From assembly GCA_003696605.1 (NCBI GenBank), contig RFGV01000312.1, forward strand, positions 1 to 42,193: a stretch of 42,193 nt of DNA. The letters run 5' to 3'. The notes beneath the pieces were generated by a model, which was not told where the DNA came from, did not search any database, and was given only the letters and a program-made list of their open reading frames with translations. The translations under genes and the position numbers were made by a program. This document shows, one piece after another, positions 8,172 through 15,862 of this stretch. Origin of the DNA: Chloroflexota bacterium (GTDB lineage: Bacteria > Chloroflexota > Anaerolineae > Promineifilales > Promineifilaceae). Each line of letters begins with the position of its first letter. The stretch's first letter is position 1.

Positions 8172-10139
8172 ATGACCAAGACCAAGATTCCACTTGATGC
8201 CGAGTTTGATATTACTTTTGCGGATGAAATTGCCCGTTTGGAGGCATTTAACAAACATCATTACCGCCCCAACACCTATTTACACAAGTGGTGGGCGCGT
8301 CGGTGTGGTAGCACCTTTCGCCTGATTCTCAAGCATTTGGTGGATGACCCGGCATTACGTGATTATTATGCGCCGGGCGGGCTGGCCGGGAAAGTGATTT
8401 TGGATCCGATGATGGGGGGTGGGACGACGTTGCATGAGGCGATTCGGCTGGGTGCGAATGTGATTGGGGTGGATATTGATCCGATTCCGGTGTTGCAGGC
8501 GCGGGCAACTTTGTCGGATGTGCGGCTGGTGGACCTGGAACAATCGTTTCGGCGGTTTTTTCGACAGTTGCAGGCCGGGCTGGGGGAGTGGTTTGTCACG
8601 ACATGCCCGCATTGTGCGCGTGTGGTGCCGTTTCGGTTTGTGTTGTATGGGTTACGGCGGTTTTGTGCGTGTGGGCCGGTGTTGGTCATGGATTCGGCCG
8701 TTTTGCGGCACGATTCGGATGGAACGGTTATTCGTATTTGCGAACGATGTCATCAGATTGTGCGAGGGAGCGAAGGGTGTAGTTGCCCGGAAACGGCCGT
8801 TCTTCCCCCCATTGTTACCCGCTCCCAGCGTCATTGCCAGCAATGTAGTCAGGCCTACCGTGAAGATACCGAAACACCCTTTTATGCCCGTTACGAACCC
8901 CTGGTCATTGTCGGCCGTTGTCCCGACCATCACCTCTTTTTCAAAGCGCCAGACGCTGAAGACAAGGCTCGCTGGCAGGCTGCCAATCAAATGCGACATT
9001 CTCTCAACCTCGATCCTGCTCATTTTGAAGTTTCCTTTGGGCCTAAATCTCGCCAACTGATTTATCGTGGGGTGCATAATTATCTGGATCTTTTTTCCAG
9101 TCGTCAGTTACTTTATTTAGAACAGACCATTTCACTTTTGCCTGAATTTGAGCCTGTTTGTCGCCTGAACCTGGCCTTGCTGGTTTCCACATCACTGGAG
9201 TTTAATTCGATGTTGTGTGGATATAAAGGGCGTAGCAAGCGGCGGGCTGGTGCAATTCGCCATACGTTTTCTCATCATGCCTATTCATTTCCTTATACGG
9301 CTTTGGAGAACAATCCGCTTTATCCGCGCATGTCGTCGGGGACGCTGCAAAAATTGTTTCATGCCCGTATTCGGCGGGGGCGAATGTGGGCGCGTGCGCC
9401 ACGTGAGCGGGTGTTGGATGGGAAAACGGCCGATTTTATCCCCATTATTGGTGAGCGGGACGCAGGTACAGAGGTGATTGATGCGACTGAGTTACAAACT
9501 GGTACACGCCGTTTCCTTTTGTTGCAAGGCTCGGCCACCCGGCTGGCCTTGGCGGATGAAAGCGTGGACTTTGTTGTCACCGATCCCCCTTATTTTGATA
9601 GTGTCCAGTATAGTGATCTGGCTGCTTTCTTTCGGGTATGGCTGCGCCAGTTATTGCCAGATGCGGCCGATTGGGGATATGATGTGCGCGAATCGGCCGT
9701 TGATCCCCACAAGAACGACCGGGAAAGCCGGTATCGAGAATTGATGACGGGGATTTTTCAGGAGTGTTATCGCGTATTGCGCAAAGAAAACGGCCGTCTT
9801 GTCTTCACCTTTCACCACTGGAACCCAAAAGGCTGGGCGGCACTGACCTATGCCCTGAAAACAGCCAGATTTGTGTTACTCAACCGATACGTTGTGCATG
9901 CCGAAAACCCCATTTCGGTACATATTGCCAATATGAATGCCCTGTTACACGACGCCATTTTTGTTCTGGCACCAGCGCACACCGTTCAGGCACCTCATTG
10001 GTCTCCCCCTGCTACCATCAACCGGCAAGACAGCTATCAGTTCTGCCTGGATTGTGCCACCTTGCTTGGCTGGATGTTAAATACTGGCCTGGAAACGGCC
10101 GAAATTGAGCCAACCTGGCGCCGAGCTTTGAGCGACTAG
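8172..10139 (+). CDS. Zinc-ribbon DNA methyltransferase (DUF1156-like)
   Basis: A 655-residue S-adenosylmethionine-dependent DNA methyltransferase. Residues 29-45 (HHYRPNTYLHKWWARRC) and the motif I region LDPMMGGGTTLHEA (77-90) match the DUF1156-type large adenine/cytosine-N methylases. The catalytic motif IV is TDPPYFDSVQYSDL (470-483). Between them, residues about 145-250 contain several cysteine pairs (CPHC 145, CAC 165, CERC 190, CSC 203, CQQC 222), likely zinc ribbons for DNA or protein contact. No restriction enzyme or DISARM/BREX-type partner is adjacent, so it is an orphan. The ATG at 8172 lacks a clear SD. The TGA of a three-codon ORF starting at 8164 overlaps this ATG. Target sequence and base (N6A or N4C) are unknown. 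Confidence 0.85.
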   Translation: MTKTKIPLDAEFDITFADEIARLEAFNKHHYRPNTYLHKWWARRCGSTFRLILKHLVDDPALRDYYAPGGLAGKVILDPMMGGGTTLHEAIRLGANVIGVDIDPIPVLQARATLSDVRLVDLEQSFRRFFRQLQAGLGEWFVTTCPHCARVVPFRFVLYGLRRFCACGPVLVMDSAVLRHDSDGTVIRICERCHQIVRGSEGCSCPETAVLPPIVTRSQRHCQQCSQAYREDTETPFYARYEPLVIVGRCPDHHLFFKAPDAEDKARWQAANQMRHSLNLDPAHFEVSFGPKSRQLIYRGVHNYLDLFSSRQLLYLEQTISLLPEFEPVCRLNLALLVSTSLEFNSMLCGYKGRSKRRAGAIRHTFSHHAYSFPYTALENNPLYPRMSSGTLQKLFHARIRRGRMWARAPRERVLDGKTADFIPIIGERDAGTEVIDATELQTGTRRFLLLQGSATRLALADESVDFVVTDPPYFDSVQYSDLAAFFRVWLRQLLPDAADWGYDVRESAVDPHKNDRESRYRELMTGIFQECYRVLRKENGRLVFTFHHWNPKGWAALTYALKTARFVLLNRYVVHAENPISVHIANMNALLHDAIFVLAPAHTVQAPHWSPPATINRQDSYQFCLDCATLLGWMLNTGLETAEIEPTWRRALSD

Positions 10140-10221
10140 CCTCACCATGAAGACAGACACCAGGCTTTGCATTGCTTCAATGCCCTGATCCCCTATCAAT
10201 CCACATCTGTTTCTGCTACAC

Positions 10222-10227
10222 TATAAT
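10222..10227 (+). promoter_or_regulatory. -10 box upstream of the modular hydrolase
   Basis: TATAAT at 10222-10227 lies 62 bp before the ATG at 10289, leaving room for a 5' leader with AAGGAGA at 10277-10283. No convincing -35 hexamer is visible at the expected spacing. Confidence 0.4.
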
Positions 10228-10288
10228 TACTTGATTGTCCGGTTTGGCCCAACTGTGTCTTGTGTCATCAATCTACAAGGAGAACATG

Positions 10289-13200
10289 ATGAAAGCATTC
10301 AATAAAATTGGTTTCCATACAAGCGTAGGGGGGAATCCTACTGGTATATCTGACTATCTCAAAAAACTGGATGCTGCTGGCGTTCCCTTTTTTATTAAAG
10401 CGGCCGATGCGATGACTGGTATTTTTGAGGCACAGGAAATTATGCGACAGAGCAATGTGCCCCATACGGCCGTTTATCGCCGTAGTGTTCGCTTTCCGGG
10501 TATATCCGACTACGATCCTGACCTGGCAGACTACAACCTGGAACCTGAAGCTGCCGCCGAAAAACACTGGAAGCTCCACAAAGCCCACTTTCCTGCCGAT
10601 CTGGATCCCAAGCTTACCTGGGTAGAAACGATTAACGAGCCACGCCAGCAGGTTGAATGGGCAGACTGGTTGGGCAAGGTTGCTGTCCATATGGGGCAAA
10701 TGGCTATTGCGGATGGCTTCAAGTTTGCTGCTTTTGGATATGCCACCGGCAACCCGGATGATGGCGCCTGGGAAACAGATGGGATGCTGGCTTATTTGGA
10801 GTTATGTCAACAACACCCTGATCAGCTAGGGGTGGCTTTACACGAATATAGCCTCAAACTGGATAATATTTGGTTCATGCGTGGTCACCTAATCGGCCGT
10901 TTTGAGGAACTCTTCCGCACCTGCGATCGCCACAAGATAAAACGGCCGAAAGTCCTCATTACCGAGTGGGGATGGACCCACAATCGGGTTCCCGCTCCAG
11001 AAATTGCCATGAAACACATTCGCGAAGTGGCAGAATACTATGCCCAATTCCCCGAATTGCTGGGCGCGGCTATCTGGTATCTTGGCGGCGGATTCGGGGG
11101 GATTGCCAATTTTGCCCAGAAGCTCATCAAGCCAGTTACAGAATTTAGCATACAAACAACCTTTGATATCCCGGATCCCGACACACCCGTCAGCCTGCCC
11201 GTCCGCCCGCCCATGACACCAGAACCGGCACCGCCCCCCTCTGGCACTGAATCACCCCCGGCCATGCCCAACGCGACCTTTATCCGCGATATAACGATTC
11301 CGGATGATTCGCGTTTGCCTGTTGGCTCAACTTTTACCAAGAAATGGTTGGTAGAAAACAGTGGCAATGTAGCCTGGACGGCCGATTATAAGTTGGTTCA
11401 TGTGAGCGGCCAGCCAATGACAGACCAGACAGTACGTGATTTGCCGCCAGCACAGCCGGGCGAACAAGTAGAAATTGCGATTCCGATGCGTGTGCCGAAT
11501 ACGCCGGGAGTACATATTAGCGACTGGCGTTTTCGTGATCCACAGGGCAATTTCTTTGGGGATTTTGTTTATACGCGCATTATTGCCGAACGGCCGTTGC
11601 CAACCACTGGCATTCCCGACAGTAAATTCATTGCCGATGTCACCATTCCTGACGACACAAAAATTTCTCCCGGTCAGACATTTGTCAAAACCTGGCGCGT
11701 GAAAAATGTGGGCACACGAGCCTGGGGGAATGGCTTTACTCTAGAGTTTATTGGCGGTGTAGCCATGACCGAAAAAACCAGTATCCCCTTGCCTGCTACG
11801 CCACCCGGTCAGGAAATAGACATTTCTATACCCATGACTGCGCCTGATATTCCTGGTGATTATCAGGGGGATTGGCGCATGAAAGATGATCAGGGTAACT
11901 TCTTTGGGGCGACGCTTTGGGTGCGTATTGTTGTGCCCTGGCAATCAGGCCTTTCGCTGACTCGCCCACTTTCCCAACGCGATCCGCTTTGGGCAAAGGA
12001 ACGGCTGGGACATCCCGGGTCGCCCAAAACAATTGGCGAATGGGGATGTCTGGTGACCTGTTTTGCAATGGTGGCGAATGCATTTGGTCGGAATATTACG
12101 CCTTTGCAGCTGAATAACCGGATGATGCGTACGGGTGGTTTTCTGAATTTGTATCTGACCAAATGGAATGCGTTGAGTAGTGCTTATCAGGATATTGTGT
12201 ATGAGGGGAAACTGGAGGGACGGAGTACGCCCGATTTGCTGAAACGGATTGATGCCAGCCTGGCAAAGGGGTGGCCAGTAACAGTGCATGTGGATTTTAC
12301 GAGCGATACGCCTTACACGGAGAATGATCAGCATTGGGTGGTGATTGTCGGCAAGGATGGGGATGATTATCGGATTAATGATCCGTGGTTATTGCCGCCG
12401 CAGGAGGTGTCGTTGCGGGCACGTTACGGCCGTCCTGGGCGTCCACTGCAAGATGCGATCATTTCTGCAATTTTTTACCGCCCGGCTAATGTACAACCGG
12501 ATGTAAATAGAGAGACAGGGCCTATAACGGCCGTTTCCCGTTTGGCTACTGGTATGAACGTCAACCCCGATGCACCCCACAGCAACCCTTACACCACTGA
12601 CGACCTCAAAGGGCTTGACTGGGTGCGCTTTGTCTTCAAATTAGCTGCCCGTCCCAAGGTAGCCGAACGCAACGATCTATCAGCCGCTTTTGCCCAATAC
12701 GATCCCATCATTCGAGCTTACAATCGTATGGGCATCAAATCCCTCATTATTCTCAACCAGGAAACTGTGTGGGGCAATGCTCCCTGGCAGGGCAACCAGG
12801 ACTGGCAACAATATGCCAACCAATTAGCAGACGTGGCCGGAAAAATTGCCCGACACTATCGCCGCTATGGCGAAAACGTAGCTTATGAAATCTGGAATGA
12901 AGGAGACAAACCCCATAATCCCGCTTCCGTTTTCGTGCCTGCCGATCGGTTCGCCATTATTCTGAAAAAGGTAGCAGCAGCAATTCGGGCACATGCGCCC
13001 AATTCGCCGTTGGTGTTTGGCGGACTGGCAACCGGTCCAGAAGAGAGCATTGCTTATTTGCAACAATGCAAAAACGCGCTCAATGGTCCCTGGCCAGTAG
13101 ATGCCATTGGCATTCATCCATATACGCGCTGGGCCACCCGCGCCCCGTTTGATTGGGGGCAGCACTATGGAACGCTGGCAGAAGCATTTGACAAATACAA

Positions 13201-13468
13201 AAAAGCATTTCCAGACATGCCGTTCTGGATTACAGAAATTGGGGTGGCGGACGATCGGGAGATTGGGGCACAATTTTATCCGGAGATTGCAGACTACATG
13301 AAAGATGTGTACAAATATGTAGCCGATCGATATGCCAAAGATGTACCGGTGGTGATCTGGTTTGCCTGGTCAGACTGGATGCGTAACGCGGGGATTGTGG
13401 ATAAAGAGGGGCAGCGCAAACCTCACATTTACGATGCTTTCCGTCTGGTGCGTAATCGAGAGCTATAG
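10289..13468 (+). CDS. Modular GH / NBR1-Ig / NBR1-Ig / C39-like / GH protein
   Basis: A 1059-residue multidomain protein. Residues about 1-285 are a TIM-barrel glycosidase-like domain with WVETINEP (acid/base Glu117) and VLITEWGW (nucleophile Glu226). After a Pro-rich linker (295-327) come two NBR1-type Ig-like domains (about 328-433 and 446-548), each starting FIRDITIPDD- or FIADVTIPDD-like. Residues about 560-735 resemble a C39-like papain-fold peptidase: Cys587 in EWGCLVTCFAM, His682 in DQHWVVIVG and Asp698 in INDPW. A second TIM barrel (745-1059) has YEIWNEG (Glu871) and FWITEIGV (Glu983). No signal peptide is visible. AGGAG precedes ATG 10289 by 6 bases; ATG 10286 is also possible. It may act on cell-wall or extracellular polymers after non-classical export, but substrates are unknown. 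Confidence 0.85.
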   Translation: MKAFNKIGFHTSVGGNPTGISDYLKKLDAAGVPFFIKAADAMTGIFEAQEIMRQSNVPHTAVYRRSVRFPGISDYDPDLADYNLEPEAAAEKHWKLHKAHFPADLDPKLTWVETINEPRQQVEWADWLGKVAVHMGQMAIADGFKFAAFGYATGNPDDGAWETDGMLAYLELCQQHPDQLGVALHEYSLKLDNIWFMRGHLIGRFEELFRTCDRHKIKRPKVLITEWGWTHNRVPAPEIAMKHIREVAEYYAQFPELLGAAIWYLGGGFGGIANFAQKLIKPVTEFSIQTTFDIPDPDTPVSLPVRPPMTPEPAPPPSGTESPPAMPNATFIRDITIPDDSRLPVGSTFTKKWLVENSGNVAWTADYKLVHVSGQPMTDQTVRDLPPAQPGEQVEIAIPMRVPNTPGVHISDWRFRDPQGNFFGDFVYTRIIAERPLPTTGIPDSKFIADVTIPDDTKISPGQTFVKTWRVKNVGTRAWGNGFTLEFIGGVAMTEKTSIPLPATPPGQEIDISIPMTAPDIPGDYQGDWRMKDDQGNFFGATLWVRIVVPWQSGLSLTRPLSQRDPLWAKERLGHPGSPKTIGEWGCLVTCFAMVANAFGRNITPLQLNNRMMRTGGFLNLYLTKWNALSSAYQDIVYEGKLEGRSTPDLLKRIDASLAKGWPVTVHVDFTSDTPYTENDQHWVVIVGKDGDDYRINDPWLLPPQEVSLRARYGRPGRPLQDAIISAIFYRPANVQPDVNRETGPITAVSRLATGMNVNPDAPHSNPYTTDDLKGLDWVRFVFKLAARPKVAERNDLSAAFAQYDPIIRAYNRMGIKSLIILNQETVWGNAPWQGNQDWQQYANQLADVAGKIARHYRRYGENVAYEIWNEGDKPHNPASVFVPADRFAIILKKVAAAIRAHAPNSPLVFGGLATGPEESIAYLQQCKNALNGPWPVDAIGIHPYTRWATRAPFDWGQHYGTLAEAFDKYKKAFPDMPFWITEIGVADDREIGAQFYPEIADYMKDVYKYVADRYAKDVPVVIWFAWSDWMRNAGIVDKEGQRKPHIYDAFRLVRNREL

Positions 13469-13489
13469 ACAGTCACAATGAAAGCAAAG

Positions 13490-13525
13490 AAAAAGACGCA
13501 GGTTGACCGGCCTGCGTCTTTTTTT
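13490..13525 (+). terminator. Strong bidirectional terminator
   Basis: GACGCAGG (13495-13502) pairs perfectly with CCTGCGTC (13511-13518) around TTGACCGG. The stem is flanked by AAAAA on the left and seven Ts on the right. It separates the + strand hydrolase gene ending at 13468 from the minus-strand SPFH gene ending at 13544. Confidence 0.9.
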
Positions 13526-13543
13526 GTTCGAATGTCAGGGATG

Positions 13544-14608
13544 TTATTCGCCCGATAAAAATGCCTGTAAGTTTTCACGGCTGATGCGGTAAGCTCGGCC
13601 AATTTTGCGTGCTTTCAAGTCGCCTGCTTCGATAGCGGCAATAACATCTTCTTCTGCTACCTGGAGAACGGCCGCTGCCTGTGCCGGGGTCATTACGGCG
13701 GGTAATTCACTGCCGCTTTCACTGCTGGCTGGTGTTGTTTGTTGCGGGGTTGTTTGTTGAGTTTGCTGTTGTGGTTGTTGCTGTTGTTGCAGGTTTTGCA
13801 TGGCGGCCATACCCATTGCGCCAATGCCCATTTCGCCCAGACTGCCACCGGCTGGATTTTTGGCTGCTTCAACAAAGGCATCTGCTTGTTGTTTTTGTAC
13901 GTAGCTGGTGCCGTAACCCATGTTGGTTACAACTTCCAGGGATTTGGGGTGGAGTCCAAGCTGGATGTTGAAATCTACCAGTACCATGCCGATTGCATCG
14001 AATTCTGCCTGGAGCATGCCTGTAAGCAGGTCATTCAAATCTTTGGAGAATGATTGGAGTTGTGCCGGACCCAGGTTTTTGGCAATGGCCAGTTCGCTGA
14101 GTTTGTCTTGCATCATTACGCCCAGCATTGGGTCGAGGCGTTCTTTGAGTTGGGGCACGCGGACGCTTTCGCGAAAGGCGTCCATGGCGTTGAGGAAGCG
14201 CCAGGGGTCTTTGACTTTGACGACATAAGTGCCGTTGCCGACGAGCGCGCTGGCGCCTGGTGGACGGTTGAGGTGTTCAACGATGATGGGTTGTGCTGTG
14301 CCCCATTTGAGGGTAAGGTCTGTGGTTTTGACGAAGTATACATCAGCCGTGAAAACGTTTTTGCCACCAAAAAGGCCTTTTTCGATGAGGTCGGTGAGCC
14401 AGGGGATGTTGGCGGTGGTGAGGATGTGGGTGCCTGGGTTGAATGTGCCGAGGGCTTCGCCACTGCGGACGAAAACGGCCGTTTCTCCCGGATTTACAAT
14501 TAGCGGCGAGCCTAAACGAATATCCCCCAAGCCGCCACGAGGGAACTTTTGTACCACCTCATCTTTTAGCCAGGAATCTATTGCCACACGATCAAACACA
14601 CGAGCCAT
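13544..14608 (-). CDS. SPFH-domain protein with C-terminal excisionase-type HTH
   Basis: A 354-residue protein. Residues about 30-250 are an SPFH (band 7-like) domain of the 'virion core protein' type, with the N-terminal VNPGETAVFVRSGEALGTF. Residues about 271-292 are Gln/Thr-rich and probably disordered. Residues about 303-354 read MTPAQAAAVLQVAEEDVIAA, then GDLKARKIGRAYRISRENL, which is the helix-turn-helix-17 (excisionase/MerR-like) fold. The SPFH part would form oligomeric scaffolds at the membrane, although no transmembrane segment is visible; the tail would bind DNA or act as a peptide-binding module. AAGGAGA lies 8 bases before the ATG. It heads the 3' end of a leftward cluster with zinc-ribbon and DUF2207 genes. 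Confidence 0.85.
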   Translation of the reverse strand: MARVFDRVAIDSWLKDEVVQKFPRGGLGDIRLGSPLIVNPGETAVFVRSGEALGTFNPGTHILTTANIPWLTDLIEKGLFGGKNVFTADVYFVKTTDLTLKWGTAQPIIVEHLNRPPGASALVGNGTYVVKVKDPWRFLNAMDAFRESVRVPQLKERLDPMLGVMMQDKLSELAIAKNLGPAQLQSFSKDLNDLLTGMLQAEFDAIGMVLVDFNIQLGLHPKSLEVVTNMGYGTSYVQKQQADAFVEAAKNPAGGSLGEMGIGAMGMAAMQNLQQQQQPQQQTQQTTPQQTTPASSESGSELPAVMTPAQAAAVLQVAEEDVIAAIEAGDLKARKIGRAYRISRENLQAFLSGE

Positions 14609-14732
14609 TGTTTAAATCTCCTTTACAGACGGCAATGCAGGTGGTTGTGTCATGCACTTTTCCCGGCCTGCTGGTTGCCATTCCTTTATCATATCATTCG
14701 TTCTTATAATACACTGACTGGCAAAATTCTTT
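14609..14732. other. 124-bp spacer before the SPFH gene
   Basis: No gene is supported here. The spacer is AT-rich and contains minus-strand TATAA-like sequence around 14700-14712, so the SPFH gene may have its own promoter. I cannot define a -35 with confidence. Confidence 0.25.
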
Positions 14733-15278
14733 TTAGTAATCTGCCACGCCAGATAAAAGTTCACCGCGGGTCGCAAAAGTACGGTTGGCTTCATCAACGG
14801 CCGTATCCAGCTCCCGTAATGCCCCGGCTATATCACCATCTTCCCGAACAGCCTTGCCCAATGCCGCTACACCAGCTTCGATCTGGTCAACATGGTTTAA
14901 CATTTGTTCATCAAACGCGTACAAACGTGCCAGGTCTTCTTCCTTAACCTTTACGGCATCAAAAAATCCGGCATAACCTTGTGGTGCATCCTTAATTTTG
15001 CCAATCAGCCCCATAAGTTTTGTATCTACCCGACCAAAAGAATCCGCATGATCAATGGCCTTGATAATATCTTGACCAAGTTCATCGTGAACATTTCCTA
15101 GCTGCAACCGAATTTCCTCCAGCCGAGCGGCAATGGTTTCTCGCAAAAGTTGGTCAGCTTCCCGACGCCGGCTTCGCTCCATATAGCCTTCAATACCTGG
15201 AATCTTGCTGAATAATTTACCCAAACTGGTAGATTCGCCGGTTATCTTTTCATAAAGGTCGGAGATAACATCTTTCAT
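14733..15278 (-). CDS. Helical coiled-coil-like protein, unknown function
   Basis: I do not recognise this 181-residue protein. It is almost entirely predicted helix, rich in Glu, Ala, Leu, Asp and Arg with few prolines, and has no signal peptide or membrane segment. A basic stretch at residues about 34-45 (MERSRRREADQLLRE) precedes a long amphipathic helix (IAARLEEIRLQLGNVHDELG). It therefore looks like a soluble coiled-coil partner. It sits between the SPFH and zinc-ribbon genes, 31 bp from the latter, suggesting it works with them, perhaps as an assembly partner. AAGGAG lies 9 bases before the ATG. Confidence 0.8.
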   Translation of the reverse strand: MKDVISDLYEKITGESTSLGKLFSKIPGIEGYMERSRRREADQLLRETIAARLEEIRLQLGNVHDELGQDIIKAIDHADSFGRVDTKLMGLIGKIKDAPQGYAGFFDAVKVKEEDLARLYAFDEQMLNHVDQIEAGVAALGKAVREDGDIAGALRELDTAVDEANRTFATRGELLSGVADY

Positions 15279-15309
15279 TTGTACACGCTCCTTGTTTCAT
15301 GTTGTACCA

Positions 15310-15828
15310 TTAATCCAAAAAATATTCTGTGCCACAATAAGGACACCGAATAACACCTTTGCCCGCCAATTCCAGTTGTCCGTTACAATGTTCACAATGA
15401 CTGAGTTGGCGTAGTTCACTGGCTTGTCGAGAGTATAACATACCTTCATCCCAATTAACATACCCTGAAAAAAGTCCCATTCCTACCAATTCGTGCAAAA
15501 GTCGTTTGACCTCGTCTCTGGAAGATTTCATTTCAATGACAAGATCGCTAATTGCTACCTGGCCTCTGGTTTTGACGATATTTAATAGCTCTCTTTGCTT
15601 GCTGGCAGCGGCTTCGGCAACGGCTTCCTGGCTGCCACGCCAGAAGAGGAATGCGCCAATACCTAACTGGGGAAGAACGAGCACCAACAGACCTAATACA
15701 ATGCCCAGGGTGGCGGCTCCGGCAGAGAGGCTGTTTTCGCTGCGGTAAACCAGCATTAATCCGGTAATGATTATGCCTACAATGATGCCACCTGCTATGA
15801 GTAATGCACCCAAAATTTTTCCGCTCAT
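15310..15828 (-). CDS. Membrane protein with winged-helix-like and zinc-ribbon domains
   Basis: A 172-residue protein. Two hydrophobic segments occur at residues about 5-28 and 40-65. After them a cytoplasmic region, about 75-130, reads KQRELLNIVKTRGQVAISDL then MKSSRDEVKRLLHELVGMGL, typical of a winged helix. The C-terminus has one zinc ribbon with two CxxC pairs, HCEHCNGQ and RCPYCGTEY. It could be a membrane-tethered regulator or an adaptor for the neighbouring DUF2207 protein. The ATG at 15828 is chosen because the longer frame overlaps the DUF2207 gene; an AGGAG lies 11 bases upstream. The specific role is unknown. Confidence 0.82.
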   Translation of the reverse strand: MSGKILGALLIAGGIIVGIIITGLMLVYRSENSLSAGAATLGIVLGLLVLVLPQLGIGAFLFWRGSQEAVAEAAASKQRELLNIVKTRGQVAISDLVIEMKSSRDEVKRLLHELVGMGLFSGYVNWDEGMLYSRQASELRQLSHCEHCNGQLELAGKGVIRCPYCGTEYFLD

Positions 15829-15862
15829 TTTTTTTACTGCTCCTGTTTGTTGTGTGGTGATG

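Noticed and set aside
8164-8175. Three-codon upstream ORF overlapping the methyltransferase ATG
   Set aside because: It is too short and lacks an SD, so it is probably chance; noted only in the gene entry.
7055-13468. A defence island (DISARM/BREX-like) around the methyltransferase
   Set aside because: Flanking genes are MoxR and a glycosidase-type protein; no helicase, nuclease, DUF1998 or PglZ-type partner is present.
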